Shown: positions 28,863-39,630 of the stretch, in pieces
How positions within the stretch are numbered: position 1 is the first letter of the stretch
How the letters are laid out: each line of letters opens with the position of its first letter
The notes under the pieces: generated by a model
The model's input: only the letters and a program-made list of their open reading frames with translations
Databases searched by the model: none
What the model was told of the DNA's origin: nothing
Program-made: the position numbers and the translations under genes
Source: Actinomycetes bacterium
GTDB taxonomy: Bacteria; Actinomycetota; Acidimicrobiia; Spongiisociales; UBA5794
Direction of reading: 5' to 3'
NCBI GenBank assembly: GCA_024638645.1
Contig: JAHEJX010000011.1
Span: 1-57,102 of the forward strand
DNA length: 57,102 bases

Positions 28863-31052
28863 TCACCCGGCGCCTTTGGGAACGAGGCGGTAGGCGTCGA
28901 ACACGCCGCTCACGTTTCTGATCTCGATGAGAAGCCTCTCGAGCAACTGCGGATCGCTCATTTCTACCTCGTAGCGCAGAATGGCCACCATGTCACGACC
29001 TGTGCCCGAGGACGAAGCATGAATGTTGGCCCCGAGGTCTGAGAGAACCTTGGTGACGTCCATGAGCAGCCCGGGTCGGTCGAGTGATTCCACCTGGATC
29101 CATACGAAGAACGAGCCACCCTGTTCCAAGGCCCACGACACATCGATCATGCGCTCGCTCTTCTCCTCGAGCGCGCCGAAGTTCGTGCAATCGGTCCTGT
29201 GCACTGACACGCCGCGGCCCACGGTCACGAATCCCATGATGTCGTCGCCGGGCACAGGGGCACAGCATCTAGCGATGCGAACGAGCATGTCGTCCATACC
29301 CTCGACCGTGATTCCTCTCGTAGGTCGCGGACCCTGGCGCCGCTTGGGAGGCTCGAGCAGATCATGGTCGGACTCCTCGGATTGCGGTGCAAGCGTTCTC
29401 GCCAGCCGGTTGGACACTGTCGTAGCACTCAGCCGGTTGTCGCCGACGGCAACGTAGAGGGCATCGAGATCCGAATACCCCAGGTCGGCTGCAACTCCTT
29501 TGAGTAGGTCTTCACGATTGGCGGCCGGTATTGGCACGCTTTCGCGGCGCAGGGCCTTCATGACGAAATCACGCCCGTCGGCCAGCGCCAACTCGCGCCG
29601 TTCCCGCGTGAACCACTGCCGGATCTTCGAGGCAGCTCGGCTCGAAGCGACGAAGTCGAGCCAGTCTCTACTGGGGTGGGCATCCTGTGACTTCGATGTG
29701 ATCACCTCAACAATGTCACCTGATTCGAGCTCTGTGCTGAGCGGTACCAGCCGGCCGTTCACCTTGGCGCCGACGCATCGATGGCCGACGTCCGTGTGCA
29801 CTCGATAGGCAAAGTCAACCGGCGTTGCTCCGGCCGGGAGCACCATCACATCCCCTTTTGGCGTGAGGACGAATACTTCATCGCGGTAGAGATCCAGCTT
29901 CAAACTCGCAAGGAACTCGGCGGGATCGGAGTGCTCCTCGTGGAGGAAGCGGAGGTCAGCTACGAAGGGCACGTCGGCCGGTCCACCCCCTTCCTTGTAG
30001 CGCCAGTGGGCCGCAATGCCGTATTCGGCCCTGTCGTGCATCTCGTGAGTACGGATCTGCACCTCGAGCGCCTTACCGTCCGGACCGACAACTGTCGTGT
30101 GAAGACTCTGGTACAAGTTGAACTTGGGCATCGCGATGTAATCCTTGAATCGCCCGTGGACGGGTCGCCACATCGTGTGAACAAGGCCGAGGGCGCCGTA
30201 ACAATCGCGCACATCTTTGACGAGTATGCGGATACCAATCAGATCGTGGATCTGTTCGAACGCCAAACCCGAATCAACCATCTTCTTGTAGATCGAATAG
30301 AGGTGTTTCGGGCGACCGGATACTTCCGCCTCGATTCCCGCATAACGCAGCGCGTCTGCGACCTCAGTCTTGACGCGGTTCAGATACTGCTCGCGCTCGC
30401 CGGTTCGGCGAGCCACTAGACCCTCCAGCTCCGTTTTGCGCCTCGGATAGAGCAGCTCGAAACAACGCTCCTCGAGCTCGTGTTTGATTTCCTGAACCCC
30501 GAGTCGATGAGCCAATGGTGCGTAAACGTCGAGAGTCTCCGACGCAACCCGCTTCTGTTTGTCTTCCGGCAAAGGAGCGAGTGTCCTCACATTGTGGAGA
30601 CGGTCGGCGAGCTTGATGAGCAGGACCCGAATGTCGCGGGCCATGGCGATGGCCATCTTCCGGATCGTGGCGGCCTGTTGCTCCTCCCGCGTGGAAAACT
30701 TGATTCTGTCGAGCTTGGTGACTCCGTCGATCAACCCGCCAACTTCCTCGCCGAATTGTTCGACGATCTCGTTGAGGGTGGTTCCGCTGTCTTCCACGAC
30801 ATCATGGAGAATGGCGGCGACGAGCGTGGACTCGTCCATGCCGTAATCCGCCAGGATTTCCGTGACGATCAGCGGATGGCTGACGTATGGCTCACCGGTC
30901 TGACGAAACTGCCCATCGTGGGCCTTGACGGCGAGATCGAACGCAGCTTCGAGTTTCTCGAGATTCCCGTCTGGGTAGTAGCGACCGAAGATCGCAGCGA
31001 TGGATTCGAATATCTCCCGCGGTGGGGGAACCGCGGTGTCAGTCTGCGCCAT
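28863..31052 (-). CDS. rel: bifunctional (p)ppGpp synthetase/hydrolase Rel
   Basis: 729 residues from the ATG at 31052, which overlaps apt by 14 nt; longer in-frame extensions lie within apt. Domain order: HD hydrolase ([38 protein letters not shown]), synthetase ([12 protein letters not shown], then [20 protein letters not shown]), TGS ([24 protein letters not shown]), a zinc-finger-type region ([16 protein letters not shown]) and a C-terminal ACT domain. RFKD fits the RXKD signature of bifunctional Rel enzymes rather than the EXDD of RelA. Both active sites look intact. Confidence 0.96.
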   Translation of the reverse strand: MAQTDTAVPPPREIFESIAAIFGRYYPDGNLEKLEAAFDLAVKAHDGQFRQTGEPYVSHPLIVTEILADYGMDESTLVAAILHDVVEDSGTTLNEIVEQFGEEVGGLIDGVTKLDRIKFSTREEQQAATIRKMAIAMARDIRVLLIKLADRLHNVRTLAPLPEDKQKRVASETLDVYAPLAHRLGVQEIKHELEERCFELLYPRRKTELEGLVARRTGEREQYLNRVKTEVADALRYAGIEAEVSGRPKHLYSIYKKMVDSGLAFEQIHDLIGIRILVKDVRDCYGALGLVHTMWRPVHGRFKDYIAMPKFNLYQSLHTTVVGPDGKALEVQIRTHEMHDRAEYGIAAHWRYKEGGGPADVPFVADLRFLHEEHSDPAEFLASLKLDLYRDEVFVLTPKGDVMVLPAGATPVDFAYRVHTDVGHRCVGAKVNGRLVPLSTELESGDIVEVITSKSQDAHPSRDWLDFVASSRAASKIRQWFTRERRELALADGRDFVMKALRRESVPIPAANREDLLKGVAADLGYSDLDALYVAVGDNRLSATTVSNRLARTLAPQSEESDHDLLEPPKRRQGPRPTRGITVEGMDDMLVRIARCCAPVPGDDIMGFVTVGRGVSVHRTDCTNFGALEEKSERMIDVSWALEQGGSFFVWIQVESLDRPGLLMDVTKVLSDLGANIHASSSGTGRDMVAILRYEVEMSDPQLLERLLIEIRNVSGVFDAYRLVPKGAG

Positions 31053-31563
31053 AGTGCACCACCGTGTGCACATCGACGTTGGGCAGGCGACTACGACCGT
31101 TGAGGAAGCCGAGCTCAATCAAGACGGCGAATCCGATGACATCGCCTCCGAGCTTCTGGACGAGGTCCACCGCCGCTGCGGCTGTGCCGCCGGTAGCCAA
31201 GACATCGTCGACAATCAGGACTCGCGACCCTTTGTGAATAGCATCGATATGGGCTTCGAGACGATCCGTGCCGTATTCCAGCGCGTATTCTTGACCGCTC
31301 ACTTGCCATGGCAACTTGCCCGGCTTGCGGATTGGCACGAACCCGGCGTTGAAGTGCCTGGCGAGCGGCGCTCCGAAGATGAACCCCCTGGCCTCGATGC
31401 CGACAACCACGTCTACCTGGCCGTGGTGATACGGAGCCGACATCGCATCTAGCGCCTCGGCAAAGATCTCAGGGTGGCCGAGTAGCGGCGTGATGTCCTT
31501 GAACACGACCCCAGGCTCGGGGAAGTCGGGAACGTCACGGATATGTGTAGCAAAGTCTGTCAC
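31039..31563 (-). CDS. apt: adenine phosphoribosyltransferase
   Basis: Salvages adenine to AMP with PRPP. The 174-residue protein has the N-terminal [21 protein letters not shown] block (substrate hood), the [14 protein letters not shown] segment and the PRPP loop [18 protein letters not shown]. The start is GTG at 31563. It sits between secF and rel, overlapping rel by 14 nt; the secD-secF-apt-rel order is common in actinobacteria. Confidence 0.96.
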   Translation of the reverse strand: MTDFATHIRDVPDFPEPGVVFKDITPLLGHPEIFAEALDAMSAPYHHGQVDVVVGIEARGFIFGAPLARHFNAGFVPIRKPGKLPWQVSGQEYALEYGTDRLEAHIDAIHKGSRVLIVDDVLATGGTAAAAVDLVQKLGGDVIGFAVLIELGFLNGRSRLPNVDVHTVVHYGAD

Positions 31564-31572
31564 GGGGCGAGT

Positions 31573-32622
31573 TTACCGACGCTTGCGGCGCTGACGGGGT
31601 GGACGAGCAATTGCACCCGAATCGACCTGCTCGGCAGCGGCGGCCGCCAGGACGGTCGCGACTGCCTGCTCCTGCCCGCCGAGGCGTCGTTCGGCGCGAC
31701 GCTGCATGCGCTGCCACTCCGGCTCACGTTCCTTCCACATGGCGAGCAGCGGAGTAGCAACGAAGATCGACGAGTACGTTCCTGCAGCGACGCCAATGAA
31801 CAATGCAAGCGCGAATTCGCGCAGGGTGGTGGCGCCGAGGAGGAACGAACCGATGAAGAGGAGCGAGCCGATCGGTAGCAACGTGGTGAGCGATGTGTTG
31901 ATCGAACGCATCAGCACCTGATTCATCGATAGGTTGGCGATCTCGCTGAAAGTGTTCCTGGCGTGGAGATCGTTGACGTTCTCCGTGATCTTGTCGAACA
32001 CCACGACGGTGTCATAGAGGCTATATCCGAGAATTGTGAGCACTGCAATCACGGTCGCAGGTGTTACTTCGAATGCCACGACCGAGTAGATCCCCGCCGT
32101 GATCACGAGATCGTGGAACAAGGCAGCTAAAGCAGCCAACGCCATCTTCCATTCGAAACGCCACGAAATGAACAGCGCAACGACGATCAGGAAGATCACG
32201 AGAGCCTGGATGGCCCTTCGTGTTACCTCATCCCCGAACGTCGGGCCGACCGCGTCGACGTTGGTGTCATCCGTCGTGACGCCTGCTATCGCCGCGACCG
32301 CCGATACAAGTTCATCCTGGTCGGCGGCGTTGAGTGCTTCCGTCTGCACGATGATCGTGCCGCCGCCGGTCAACTGAACCCGAGCTCCGTCGCGACCAAT
32401 CGCCGCCAAGCCGTTGCGGACGCCGGCGGTGTTCACCTGCGCAACGTTGTCGGCCTCGACAATCACGCCTCCGGTGAAGTCGACACTGCCATCGAGCCCG
32501 CGGAATAGGAGCGACAGGATGGAAATCAGAAGCAGGACCGACGAAACGACGAACCAGCGCTGGCGCTGGCTGATGAAGTCAATCGTCGTCTCGCCTCGGT
32601 ACAAGCGAGTGAAGACGCTCAT
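31573..32622 (-). CDS. secF: protein translocase subunit SecF
   Basis: 349-residue RND-fold membrane protein that with SecD uses the proton gradient to pull exported proteins through SecYEG. It has TM1, then LDFTGG-type SVDFTGGVIVEA, a periplasmic-type P1 domain, and the TM4-TM5 segments with FLIVVALFISWRFEWKMALAAL and VLTILGYSLYDTVVVFDKITEN. A basic tail rich in Arg and Lys extends beyond TM6. It starts with ATG overlapping the secD stop (ATGA). Confidence 0.95.
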   Translation of the reverse strand: MSVFTRLYRGETTIDFISQRQRWFVVSSVLLLISILSLLFRGLDGSVDFTGGVIVEADNVAQVNTAGVRNGLAAIGRDGARVQLTGGGTIIVQTEALNAADQDELVSAVAAIAGVTTDDTNVDAVGPTFGDEVTRRAIQALVIFLIVVALFISWRFEWKMALAALAALFHDLVITAGIYSVVAFEVTPATVIAVLTILGYSLYDTVVVFDKITENVNDLHARNTFSEIANLSMNQVLMRSINTSLTTLLPIGSLLFIGSFLLGATTLREFALALFIGVAAGTYSSIFVATPLLAMWKEREPEWQRMQRRAERRLGGQEQAVATVLAAAAAEQVDSGAIARPPRQRRKRR

Positions 32623-34169
32623 GCGGCAGCCTCCGCGGCAATTTCGTCGCGCTTACGGCCTGTGGCGGCGCGAATCGAGAACCAGCCGCCTTCGCCCAGT
32701 CGACTGCGCACGAGCAGCGCCGCGGCCGGCCGAGTGAAGAAGTAGGCAACCAACACGTCTATGACGGTGGCGATACCGAGAGTGATCGCAAAGCCCTTCA
32801 CCGGGCCGATGGCCAGAATCCACAGCAAGATCGAACCGACGAAGGTCACGGTGTCTGCCGTCACGATGGTGTGGAAGGCGCGGCCGAACCCCTGATCTAC
32901 CGCTGCCCGCAAAGGGCGACCCCTTCTGTGCTCTTCCTTGACGCGTTCGAAAAAGACAATGTACGAATCTGAGGTGATCCCAATAGAAACGATAATTCCG
33001 GTTACGCCGGCAAGGGTGAGAGTCACTCCCTGGAATCGGCTCATCAAAGAAATCACGGTCAATAGGAGGGACCCGAACACCGAAAGACCGGCAATGGCGA
33101 TGAGACCGAGGGCTCGGTAGTACATCATCAAGGCGAAGCCGACCAGAATCAGACCGCCCACTCCCGCAGTCAAGCCGGCGTTCAAGCTGTCCGTACCAAG
33201 GCTGGCGGATACCGACTCCACCCGCTCGCGCTCGAACGTGGTCGGCAGGGCGCCGTATCGCAGGATGGTGGCGAGGTCTTCAGCCTCGTCCTGCTGTTCT
33301 TCGCCGCCCCCAACCGTTATATAGACCACATCGGCATCAAGCGCCTCGCCCGGCGCCAATTCCTCGGCGACTTGGGGCGCAGACACGACTTCGGCGTCAA
33401 CCACGATGGCGAGAGAACGGCGCGGGTCGCCGGGTGTGAATGTGGTGAGTATCGCCGTGGCATCCTCGAATTTGGTGCCGCCTTCGTCAGTGAATTCGGG
33501 ATCGACGACCCAGCCGGCCGAGATGGAACCGATGAAGCCCGCTTCGGCTCCCTTGATGTCAGAGCCGAAGAGGAATGCCGGGCCCACGAGGTAGTAGGTG
33601 AAACCGTCCTGACCGAGCAGATAAGCGTTTTGGGTCGGGTCGTCGACGATGGTGAGACCGGTCTCCGGGTCGATGTTCTCCGGAATGACGGGTGGCAGCG
33701 TCGTGGTAGTCGTAGTGGTCGATGTGGTAGAGCCGTCTGTCGGCTCTTCTGGAGGCTGCTGGAACTCCGCGGGAGTCGGCAGCGTCCCGTCGAAGAAGGC
33801 GGGGCTGATCCCGATGCTTTGGTCGAGAACGGGGCGGAAGGTGAGCTCTCCGGTGGTGCCGACTGCCTGGAGTGCTCGCTGCTGGTCCTGCACACCAGGG
33901 AGCTGTACGAGAATGCTGCTCTCACCCTGAACCGATATCTCAGGCTCCTGGACGCTCCCCAAGTTCTCGATTCGCTGCCGCATGATCTCAACTGCCTGGT
34001 CGAGCACGGCCCGATCCGCCTCGGGTGGAGCCTTCAGCACCACCGCGAATCCACCCTGCAGGTCGAGACCCAGCTTTGGAGTCGTCCCCGTGCCGAGAGT
34101 CGCGGCCAGCCCACCCCACGCAATGGCGAGGGTGACGAGCAACGTGATCCAGAGACGGCGCCTGCTCAA
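32619..34169 (-). CDS. secD: protein translocase subunit SecD
   Basis: 516-residue partner of SecF. It has TM1 followed by LGLDLQGGFAVVLKA, a large external domain with a Thr/Ser-rich insertion (STTSTTTTTTTLPP), and the TM region with SLGTDSLNAGLTAGVGGLIL, GVTGIIVSIGITSDSYIVFFERV and a closing EEHRRGRPLRAAVDQGFGRA loop. The start is TTG at 34169, overlapping the yajC stop as TTGA. The low-complexity Thr insertion is an actinobacterial-style linker. Confidence 0.95.
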   Translation of the reverse strand: MSRRRLWITLLVTLAIAWGGLAATLGTGTTPKLGLDLQGGFAVVLKAPPEADRAVLDQAVEIMRQRIENLGSVQEPEISVQGESSILVQLPGVQDQQRALQAVGTTGELTFRPVLDQSIGISPAFFDGTLPTPAEFQQPPEEPTDGSTTSTTTTTTTLPPVIPENIDPETGLTIVDDPTQNAYLLGQDGFTYYLVGPAFLFGSDIKGAEAGFIGSISAGWVVDPEFTDEGGTKFEDATAILTTFTPGDPRRSLAIVVDAEVVSAPQVAEELAPGEALDADVVYITVGGGEEQQDEAEDLATILRYGALPTTFERERVESVSASLGTDSLNAGLTAGVGGLILVGFALMMYYRALGLIAIAGLSVFGSLLLTVISLMSRFQGVTLTLAGVTGIIVSIGITSDSYIVFFERVKEEHRRGRPLRAAVDQGFGRAFHTIVTADTVTFVGSILLWILAIGPVKGFAITLGIATVIDVLVAYFFTRPAAALLVRSRLGEGGWFSIRAATGRKRDEIAAEAAA

Positions 34170-34504
34170 GCTTCTTCGCTTCCCACTGAGCCGGCAATAG
34201 CCCCGCGTACGAACTTCAGCGTGAACCCACCGACGTCGAGCATGACTTCCTTGTCGCTGATGCTGCTGACAACACCGATGATTCCACCGGCTGTACGCAC
34301 CTCATCGCCAATCTCCAGGCTGGCCTGGAAGCTACGCACGCCCTCATTGCGCTTCCGTTGGGGGCGGATGGCAAAGAAGTAGAAGGCTGCTGCAATGAGG
34401 ATGAACGGAAGCCAACCGAGGAGCGGGTTCACTTCGGTTTCGCCATCGGCTTGCGCGAGCAACCAGGCGGCATCGGCGATCAATTGTGGGAGCCCGAAAG
34501 CCAC
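34166..34504 (-). CDS. yajC: preprotein translocase subunit YajC
   Basis: 112 residues: one transmembrane helix (about 29-46, LLGWLPFILIAAAFYFFAIR) followed by the family motif RPQRKRNEGVRSFQASLEIGDEV and a small beta domain (GGIIGVVSSISDKEVMLDVG). The start is GTG at 34504 with GGAGG 8 nt upstream. An N-terminal extension before the helix is Ala/Leu-rich. It precedes secD with a 4-nt overlap, making yajC-secD-secF-apt-rel one unit. Confidence 0.92.
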   Translation of the reverse strand: MAFGLPQLIADAAWLLAQADGETEVNPLLGWLPFILIAAAFYFFAIRPQRKRNEGVRSFQASLEIGDEVRTAGGIIGVVSSISDKEVMLDVGGFTLKFVRGAIAGSVGSEEA

Positions 34505-34530
34505 GACGACATCCTCCAGTCAGATATCAA

Positions 34531-34554
34531 CCCGACCGGCTGAGCCGTGTCGGG
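34531..34554 (-). terminator. hairpin between tgt and yajC
   Basis: CCCGACCGG (from 34531) and CCGTGTCGGG (to 34554) form a stem with one bulged base. On the minus strand it follows the tgt stop by 10 nt and is followed by TTGATATCT. It probably separates the ruv-queA-tgt unit from yajC-secD-secF. Confidence 0.6.
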
Positions 34555-34564
34555 CGAAGCAAGG

Positions 34565-35695
34565 TTAATCATCAATTGGCCGAATGTCGGTATCGAGGGC
34601 CGGACGGCGCCTCAGCACATCCCGACTCCACTGGGCGAAGCGGCCCTCTGCGACGGCCATGCGGGAGTCTTCGAGTAGCCGCAGCGTGTAGCGAAGGTTG
34701 TGAAGGGACACGAGCCGACCCCCCAGCAGCTCCTTGGTTTGGAACAGGTGCCTGATGTAGCCCTTGCTGTAGCGCCCGCAAGCTGGACAGTCACAGCCCG
34801 CCTGAAGTGGCGCTGCGTCGTTCGCCCATTCCTTACGCCGGATCGAGTAGTCCCCCTCGGGGTGCAGGACCTTTCCGTGACGGGCCAAACGGGTGGGTAG
34901 GACACAGTCGAACATGTCCACGCCCCTCGCAATCGAGTCGATGAGCTGTTCGGTGTCGCCGAGACCCATGACGTACCGAGGCCGATCTATGGGCAACTCG
35001 GGGAGCGCAGCATCGAGCGCAATACGCAATTCCGACCTGCTCTCCCCCACACTGAGTCCGCCGATTCCGTAGCCGTCGAACCCGAGTGCTGCGGTGCGTT
35101 GAGCTGACTCCGCCCTGAGATCGGGGTCGGCGCCTCCCTGTACAATGCCGAACAGCCCCCGGTCGGTCCGCTGCTTCGCGGCCACAGCCCTTTCACTCCA
35201 ACGCAGCGTTCTCTCCATTGCGTCCCGTAGGGCATGCTGTGAAGCAGGGAGTCCTATCAGCTCGTCCAGGATCATTGCAATGTCTGAGCCGAGCGACTCT
35301 TGAATTCGGATAGCCTCTTCAGGAGTGAGCTCCACCCGGGAACCGTCATACGTGCTCTTGAAGACGACGCCATCTTCTGTGACTTGCGGATTTAGTGAGA
35401 AGACCTGATATCCCCCGCTGTCGGTGAGGACGGGGCCCTCCCAACCCATGAACCTCTGCAATTCGCCGAGTTGTGACACAACTTCGGCTCCGGGCCGCAG
35501 CATCAGGTGGTATGTGTTGGCGAGAAGGATCTCGGCGCCGATTGACTTCAAGTCGGCTGCGTGCAGCCCGCGCACGCTGCCGCGGGTACCCACGGGCATG
35601 AACGCCGGGGTGGCGAACGACCCGTGCGGCGTCCGCAGCCGACCAGTGCGGGCGGCGCCATCTTGATGTTCGATCGAGAGCGCTACAGCAGCCAT
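34565..35695 (-). CDS. tgt: queuine tRNA-ribosyltransferase (bacterial TGT)
   Basis: Exchanges the wobble guanine for preQ1 in tRNAs with GUN anticodons. The ATG at 35695 overlaps the queA stop as TGATG; the open frame upstream lies inside queA. The 376-residue product has Asp92 in LTDSGGYQVFSL, the GGLSVGE segment, the nucleophile region MFDCVLPTRLARHG and the zinc site CDCPACGRYSKGYIRHL with the later HNL. With queA next to it, two consecutive queuosine steps are encoded together; genes for making preQ1 are not in the window. Confidence 0.96.
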   Translation of the reverse strand: MAAVALSIEHQDGAARTGRLRTPHGSFATPAFMPVGTRGSVRGLHAADLKSIGAEILLANTYHLMLRPGAEVVSQLGELQRFMGWEGPVLTDSGGYQVFSLNPQVTEDGVVFKSTYDGSRVELTPEEAIRIQESLGSDIAMILDELIGLPASQHALRDAMERTLRWSERAVAAKQRTDRGLFGIVQGGADPDLRAESAQRTAALGFDGYGIGGLSVGESRSELRIALDAALPELPIDRPRYVMGLGDTEQLIDSIARGVDMFDCVLPTRLARHGKVLHPEGDYSIRRKEWANDAAPLQAGCDCPACGRYSKGYIRHLFQTKELLGGRLVSLHNLRYTLRLLEDSRMAVAEGRFAQWSRDVLRRRPALDTDIRPIDD

Positions 35696-36705
35696 CAGCT
35701 CCTCAAGTCTTCGACGAGCATGGCATCGCCGAAAGAGAGAAAGCGGTAACCACGATCCAACGCGGTCCGGTAGACCTCGCGCCACTGATCCCCGATGAGG
35801 GCGGCGACGAGCACCATCAAGGTGGTTCGCGGTGCGTGGAAGTTTGTGATCAGTCCGTCAACAACTCGGGGGTGGTAGCCCGGTTGGATGAACAACGAAC
35901 TGGACCCGCCCATGGGTCGCAGCCTGCCGCCACCGGCGGCGGTCTCGAGCGAGCGGACAACGGTCGTGCCGACTGCGATGACTCTCCCGCCGTTTCGTGC
36001 GGCGTCGGCAATTGCCTCGACCGTGGCGGCCGGAACCGAGAACGTTTCCTTGTGCATGATGTGATCTGCCAGGTCGCCTTCCGCCATAGGGCGGAAGGTG
36101 TCTAGTCCCACCTCGAGCTCGACCTCGGCGATGCCGACGCCGCCACGAGCCAGGCGATCAACCAGATCTGGGGTGAAATGCAATGCCGCAGTGGGCGCGG
36201 CCGCGCTCCCCGTGACGGAGGCGAATATCGTTTGATACCGATCGGGATCATCCAACTTGCCGTGGAAATACGGAGGCAGCGGAATCTTGCCCTCCCGCTC
36301 TACGACTTCCTCAATTGGACCCTTAGTCGCCAGGTCGACCTCGACACATCCGGCTGTCGGACGTGTCTTGACAGTTGCAGTGATAGCGCCGAAGTCGAGC
36401 ACAACGCCCGGGCGCATCCGCCTGGCCGGACGGACCAGTGCCTCCCATCTCGGGCCGAGTGGCCTCAGGAGCAGCATCTCGACTGCGCCACCAGTGCCCC
36501 TGCGGGTTCCGGTAAACCGGGCATGGCGCACTCGGGTGCGGTTGACTACGAGCAAGTCGCCGGCGCACAACAGATCGGGCAATTGGCTGAATCGATGATC
36601 GGAGAGGTCCGCCACCCGCAGCAGGCGAGAGGAATCGCGCGGCTCTATCGCCTGCTGCGCAATTGCCCGTTCGGGCAAGGTGTAGTCGAATTCGCTGGTG
36701 TGCAC
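35695..36705 (-). CDS. queA: S-adenosylmethionine:tRNA ribosyltransferase-isomerase QueA
   Basis: Adds the cyclopentene ring precursor of queuosine to preQ1-tRNA, using the ribosyl group of SAM. The 336-residue protein begins MHTSEFDYTLPERAIAQ (GTG start) and contains DSSRLLRV, the KIPLPPYFHG segment, GSAAAPTAALHFTPDLV and the C-terminal TNFHAPRTTLMVLVAAL and GYRFLSFGDAMLV motifs. It lies 41 nt after ruvB and overlaps tgt by 1 nt. Confidence 0.95.
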   Translation of the reverse strand: MHTSEFDYTLPERAIAQQAIEPRDSSRLLRVADLSDHRFSQLPDLLCAGDLLVVNRTRVRHARFTGTRRGTGGAVEMLLLRPLGPRWEALVRPARRMRPGVVLDFGAITATVKTRPTAGCVEVDLATKGPIEEVVEREGKIPLPPYFHGKLDDPDRYQTIFASVTGSAAAPTAALHFTPDLVDRLARGGVGIAEVELEVGLDTFRPMAEGDLADHIMHKETFSVPAATVEAIADAARNGGRVIAVGTTVVRSLETAAGGGRLRPMGGSSSLFIQPGYHPRVVDGLITNFHAPRTTLMVLVAALIGDQWREVYRTALDRGYRFLSFGDAMLVEDLRS

Positions 36706-36746
36706 GGTCGCGACGCTAGGCGGCTGCGGCCCAGGCTACGAAGCAG

Positions 36747-37772
36747 TCAGAGGAACTTACCTTGCGGATCGACTTCCGGCGGCGTCATTCCCAGGTGGTC
36801 GTATGCGTTCCTCGTCGCAATTCGCCCTCGGGGTGTGCGCTGGATCAATCCCTCTTGCAGTAGGAAAGGCTCGTATGCGTCTTCCACAGTCTCTGTCTCC
36901 TCGCCGACGGCAATCGCCAAGGTCGAGAGCCCGACCGGCCCCCCACCGAACTTGTCGATGATCGCTTCGAGTATGTACCTATCGACCTTGTCCAACCCAC
37001 GACTGTCTACCTCGAAGATCTCTAGTGCAATCTCGGCAGTATTTGCATCGATCACGCCGTCTCCGCGCACCGTGGCGTAGTCACGTACCCGGCGCAGCAG
37101 CCGGTTGGCGATCCGAGGAGTCCCTCGGCTGCGTCCGGCGATGGCGGACGCGCCGTCCGACCGCACGTCGGCATCGAGGATTCCAGCCGCTCTCGTGACA
37201 ATCTGGCCAAGGTCTTCACTGTCGTAATAGTCGAGCCTCGCCACGTACCCAAAACGATCACGCAGCGGCGGAGCAACACGGCCCACCCGGGTTGTCGCCC
37301 CGACAAGTGTGAACCGCGGCAGCTCCAGCCTGATCGAACGAGCTGCCGGGCCTTTGCCCACAACGATGTCGAGCTGGAAGTCCTCCATGGCGGGATACAG
37401 CACCTCTTCAACCTGTCTGGGCAGTCTGTGGATCTCATCGATGAACAGGACGTCGCCGGCGTCGAGGTTGGTGATCACTGCCGCCAGGTCCCCCGGACGC
37501 TCCAGGGCCGGTCCCGAGGTGGCTCGGAAGTTGGCGTTCATCTCGTTGGCGAGAATCCCAGCGAGCGACGTCTTGCCGAGGCCGGGCGGTCCCGAGAACA
37601 GCGTGTGGTCGATCGATTCGCCGCGCTGCACAGCAGCCTCGATCAGAATCGCGAGGCGTTCCTTGAGATCAGACTGCCCAATGAACTCCTCCATACGACG
37701 CGGCCGCAACCCCGCTTCGAGCTGTTGTTCGTCTGGATCAGCCGACGGTTCGAGGAGGCCTTCTTCACGCAT
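36747..37772 (-). CDS. ruvB: Holliday junction DNA helicase motor RuvB
   Basis: 341-residue AAA+ ATPase that drives branch migration. It shows [19 protein letters not shown], Walker [17 protein letters not shown], Walker [18 protein letters not shown], sensor 1 [11 protein letters not shown] and the C-terminal winged helix ending [21 protein letters not shown]. Length and motifs are standard. It lies 2 nt after ruvA. Confidence 0.97.
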   Translation of the reverse strand: MREEGLLEPSADPDEQQLEAGLRPRRMEEFIGQSDLKERLAILIEAAVQRGESIDHTLFSGPPGLGKTSLAGILANEMNANFRATSGPALERPGDLAAVITNLDAGDVLFIDEIHRLPRQVEEVLYPAMEDFQLDIVVGKGPAARSIRLELPRFTLVGATTRVGRVAPPLRDRFGYVARLDYYDSEDLGQIVTRAAGILDADVRSDGASAIAGRSRGTPRIANRLLRRVRDYATVRGDGVIDANTAEIALEIFEVDSRGLDKVDRYILEAIIDKFGGGPVGLSTLAIAVGEETETVEDAYEPFLLQEGLIQRTPRGRIATRNAYDHLGMTPPEVDPQGKFL

Positions 37773-37774
37773 CT

Positions 37775-38347
37775 TCAGGCCTTACCGAGTTGTTGTAGGG
37801 CGTGACGCAGCAGCGATTCCACCTCTTGGATGTCCGGCAGGTCGGCCATGGCGCCGCGAATCTCCTCGCTCTGATAGCCGAGACCTTCGAGCGCGGCCCT
37901 CACCTCAGATAGCGGGGAGTTCGAAGGCGACAGCTCAGCATCCGGCATTTCGAGTTTGGGGCGAAGTTCTAGCAACAGCTTCTGCGCGGAGCGTTTGCCG
38001 ATGCCGGGCACAGCCGTCAGTGCGGCGGCATCCTCGGTGAGAACCGCCCGACGCAGATCATCTGGAGTCATCGTGCCCAAAATGGCAAGCGCAACCTTGG
38101 GGCCGACACCGGAAACTCCAAGCAGCACACGGAAGAGGTCGCGCTGGTCCTCTCCGGCGAAGCCGAAAAGAGCCATGGCGTCCTCACGAACGTGGAGATG
38201 AGTGTGCACCACAGCCTCTTCTCCGATACCGGGCAGTTCGACCAGAGCTCGGGGTGGCACCGAGATCTCGTACCCCACCCCGGCTACGTCGAGGAGGACC
38301 CGATCGGCATGTTTGAGAGCCACGGTGCCGCGCAGTCGACCGATCAC
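37775..38347 (-). CDS. ruvA: Holliday junction DNA helicase subunit RuvA
   Basis: 190 residues from the GTG at 38347 ([20 protein letters not shown]), which overlaps the ruvC stop as GTGA; an upstream in-frame extension lies inside ruvC. Domain I is an OB fold with [11 protein letters not shown], domain II has two helix-hairpin-helix motifs ([16 protein letters not shown] and [19 protein letters not shown]), and domain III ([17 protein letters not shown]) contacts RuvB. Confidence 0.95.
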   Translation of the reverse strand: MIGRLRGTVALKHADRVLLDVAGVGYEISVPPRALVELPGIGEEAVVHTHLHVREDAMALFGFAGEDQRDLFRVLLGVSGVGPKVALAILGTMTPDDLRRAVLTEDAAALTAVPGIGKRSAQKLLLELRPKLEMPDAELSPSNSPLSEVRAALEGLGYQSEEIRGAMADLPDIQEVESLLRHALQQLGKA

Positions 38348-38847
38348 GTAGAAGCCGCCTCTCCGAGTCGCATCTGCAGGCCGGCCGCTTGCAGATGGCA
38401 AACAGCAATCGCCAAGGCATCGGCCGCGTCCGCCGGCTTCGGAGCAACCGCGAGGCCGAGCCGCATCTGCACCACTCGTTGCACCTGCTGCTTGTCGGCT
38501 GCGCCATAACCGGTGAGCGCCATCTTCACCGCCGAAGGCGTGTACTCGACTACCGGGATACCCGCCTGGGCAAGAGCGAGCATGGCAACGCCGGAGGCAC
38601 GGCCAGTACCGGTGGCCGTAGCCCGGTTGTGATTGGAGAACACCTGCTCGATTGCGGCAGTGTCGATACGGTGCTCTTCGATGATCGCGGTCAAGTCTCT
38701 ATGCAGTTCGAGCAAGCGCTCCGAGACACGTTGGTTCTTTTCAGTGCGAATCACTCCGACGGTGACGGCGCGAATACCCGAAGGAGATTTGGCGACGACG
38801 CCGTATCCCATTCGTGTCAAACCTGGATCGATTCCCAATACGAACAT
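38344..38847 (-). CDS. ruvC: crossover junction endodeoxyribonuclease RuvC
   Basis: Resolves Holliday junctions. The 167-residue product starts at ATG 38847 (MFVLGIDPGLTRMGYG) with a GAGGGA site about 6 nt upstream; an ATG 13 codons earlier would add an atypical basic tail. Catalytic acids are visible in GIDPG, AIEQVF and DAADALAIAVCHL, and GYGAADKQQVQRVV is the usual DNA-binding segment. It heads ruvC-ruvA-ruvB, 45 nt after yebC. Confidence 0.95.
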   Translation of the reverse strand: MFVLGIDPGLTRMGYGVVAKSPSGIRAVTVGVIRTEKNQRVSERLLELHRDLTAIIEEHRIDTAAIEQVFSNHNRATATGTGRASGVAMLALAQAGIPVVEYTPSAVKMALTGYGAADKQQVQRVVQMRLGLAVAPKPADAADALAIAVCHLQAAGLQMRLGEAAST

Positions 38848-38892
38848 ATGTTCCCTCACCCTACGAGAATCACGGGCGGCTTCCAAGGACGG

Positions 38893-39630
38893 TCAGGAAA
38901 CCTCGGCGAGGACTTCATCAGGGATGTCGAAGTTGGCATAGACGCTCTGGACGTCGTCGAGATCTTCGAGAGCGTCCACTAGACGAAGCACCTGCGGAGC
39001 CGTCGAGGCGTCTACGGGGACCGACGTGCTCGCGATCTGCGAGACCTCTGCCTGGGCAATCGTCATTCCGGCGTTTTCGAGCGCTTCACGCACGGCGGCG
39101 AGATCCCCTGCCGCAGAAATGACTTCCCACTGGTCTCCGGACTCCGTGATGTCTTCTGCGCCTGCATCGAGGGCGGCAATCATCACGGTCTCCTCATCGC
39201 CTTCCGCGAGGATGTAACCCTTCTGTTCGAACAGGTAGCCGACCGAACCGGGCTCTCCGAGCGAACCGTTGTTCTTGTTGAAAGCCGACCTCACATCAGA
39301 TGCTGCGCGGTTGCGATTGTCCGTGAGGATGTGCACGTATAGCGCCACTCCACCGGGTGCGTATCCCTCGTAGTAGAACTCCTCGTAGTCAACTCCGTCG
39401 AGCTCGCCACTGCCGCGGGCAACGGCTCGTTCGATGTTGTCTTTGGGTACCGAAGCATCTTTGGCCTTCTGAATCGCAGTGGCCAAGGTTGAATTACCGG
39501 TCGGGTCGCCTCCACCAGTGCGGGCGGCGGCCTCGATCGCACGTATCAGCTTGGCAAACAGCTTGCCGCGCTTGGCGTCCTGGCGCCCCTTGCGGTGCTT
39601 GATGTTCGCCCACTTGGAATGTCCGGCCAT
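38893..39630 (-). CDS. YebC/PmpR family DNA-binding transcriptional/translation regulator
   Basis: 245 residues beginning [25 protein letters not shown], the family signature, then [36 protein letters not shown] and FEQKGYI. Family members have been described as transcription regulators and, more recently, as ribosome-associated factors that relieve stalling; which applies here cannot be judged. Yeb C-ruvC-ruvA-ruvB is a common gene order. Confidence 0.95.
   Translation of the reverse strand: MAGHSKWANIKHRKGRQDAKRGKLFAKLIRAIEAAARTGGGDPTGNSTLATAIQKAKDASVPKDNIERAVARGSGELDGVDYEEFYYEGYAPGGVALYVHILTDNRNRAASDVRSAFNKNNGSLGEPGSVGYLFEQKGYILAEGDEETVMIAALDAGAEDITESGDQWEVISAAGDLAAVREALENAGMTIAQAEVSQIASTSVPVDASTAPQVLRLVDALEDLDDVQSVYANFDIPDEVLAEVS

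Noticed and set aside
33372..34382. 336-codon plus-strand ORF
   Set aside because: Antisense to secD and yajC with no motif.
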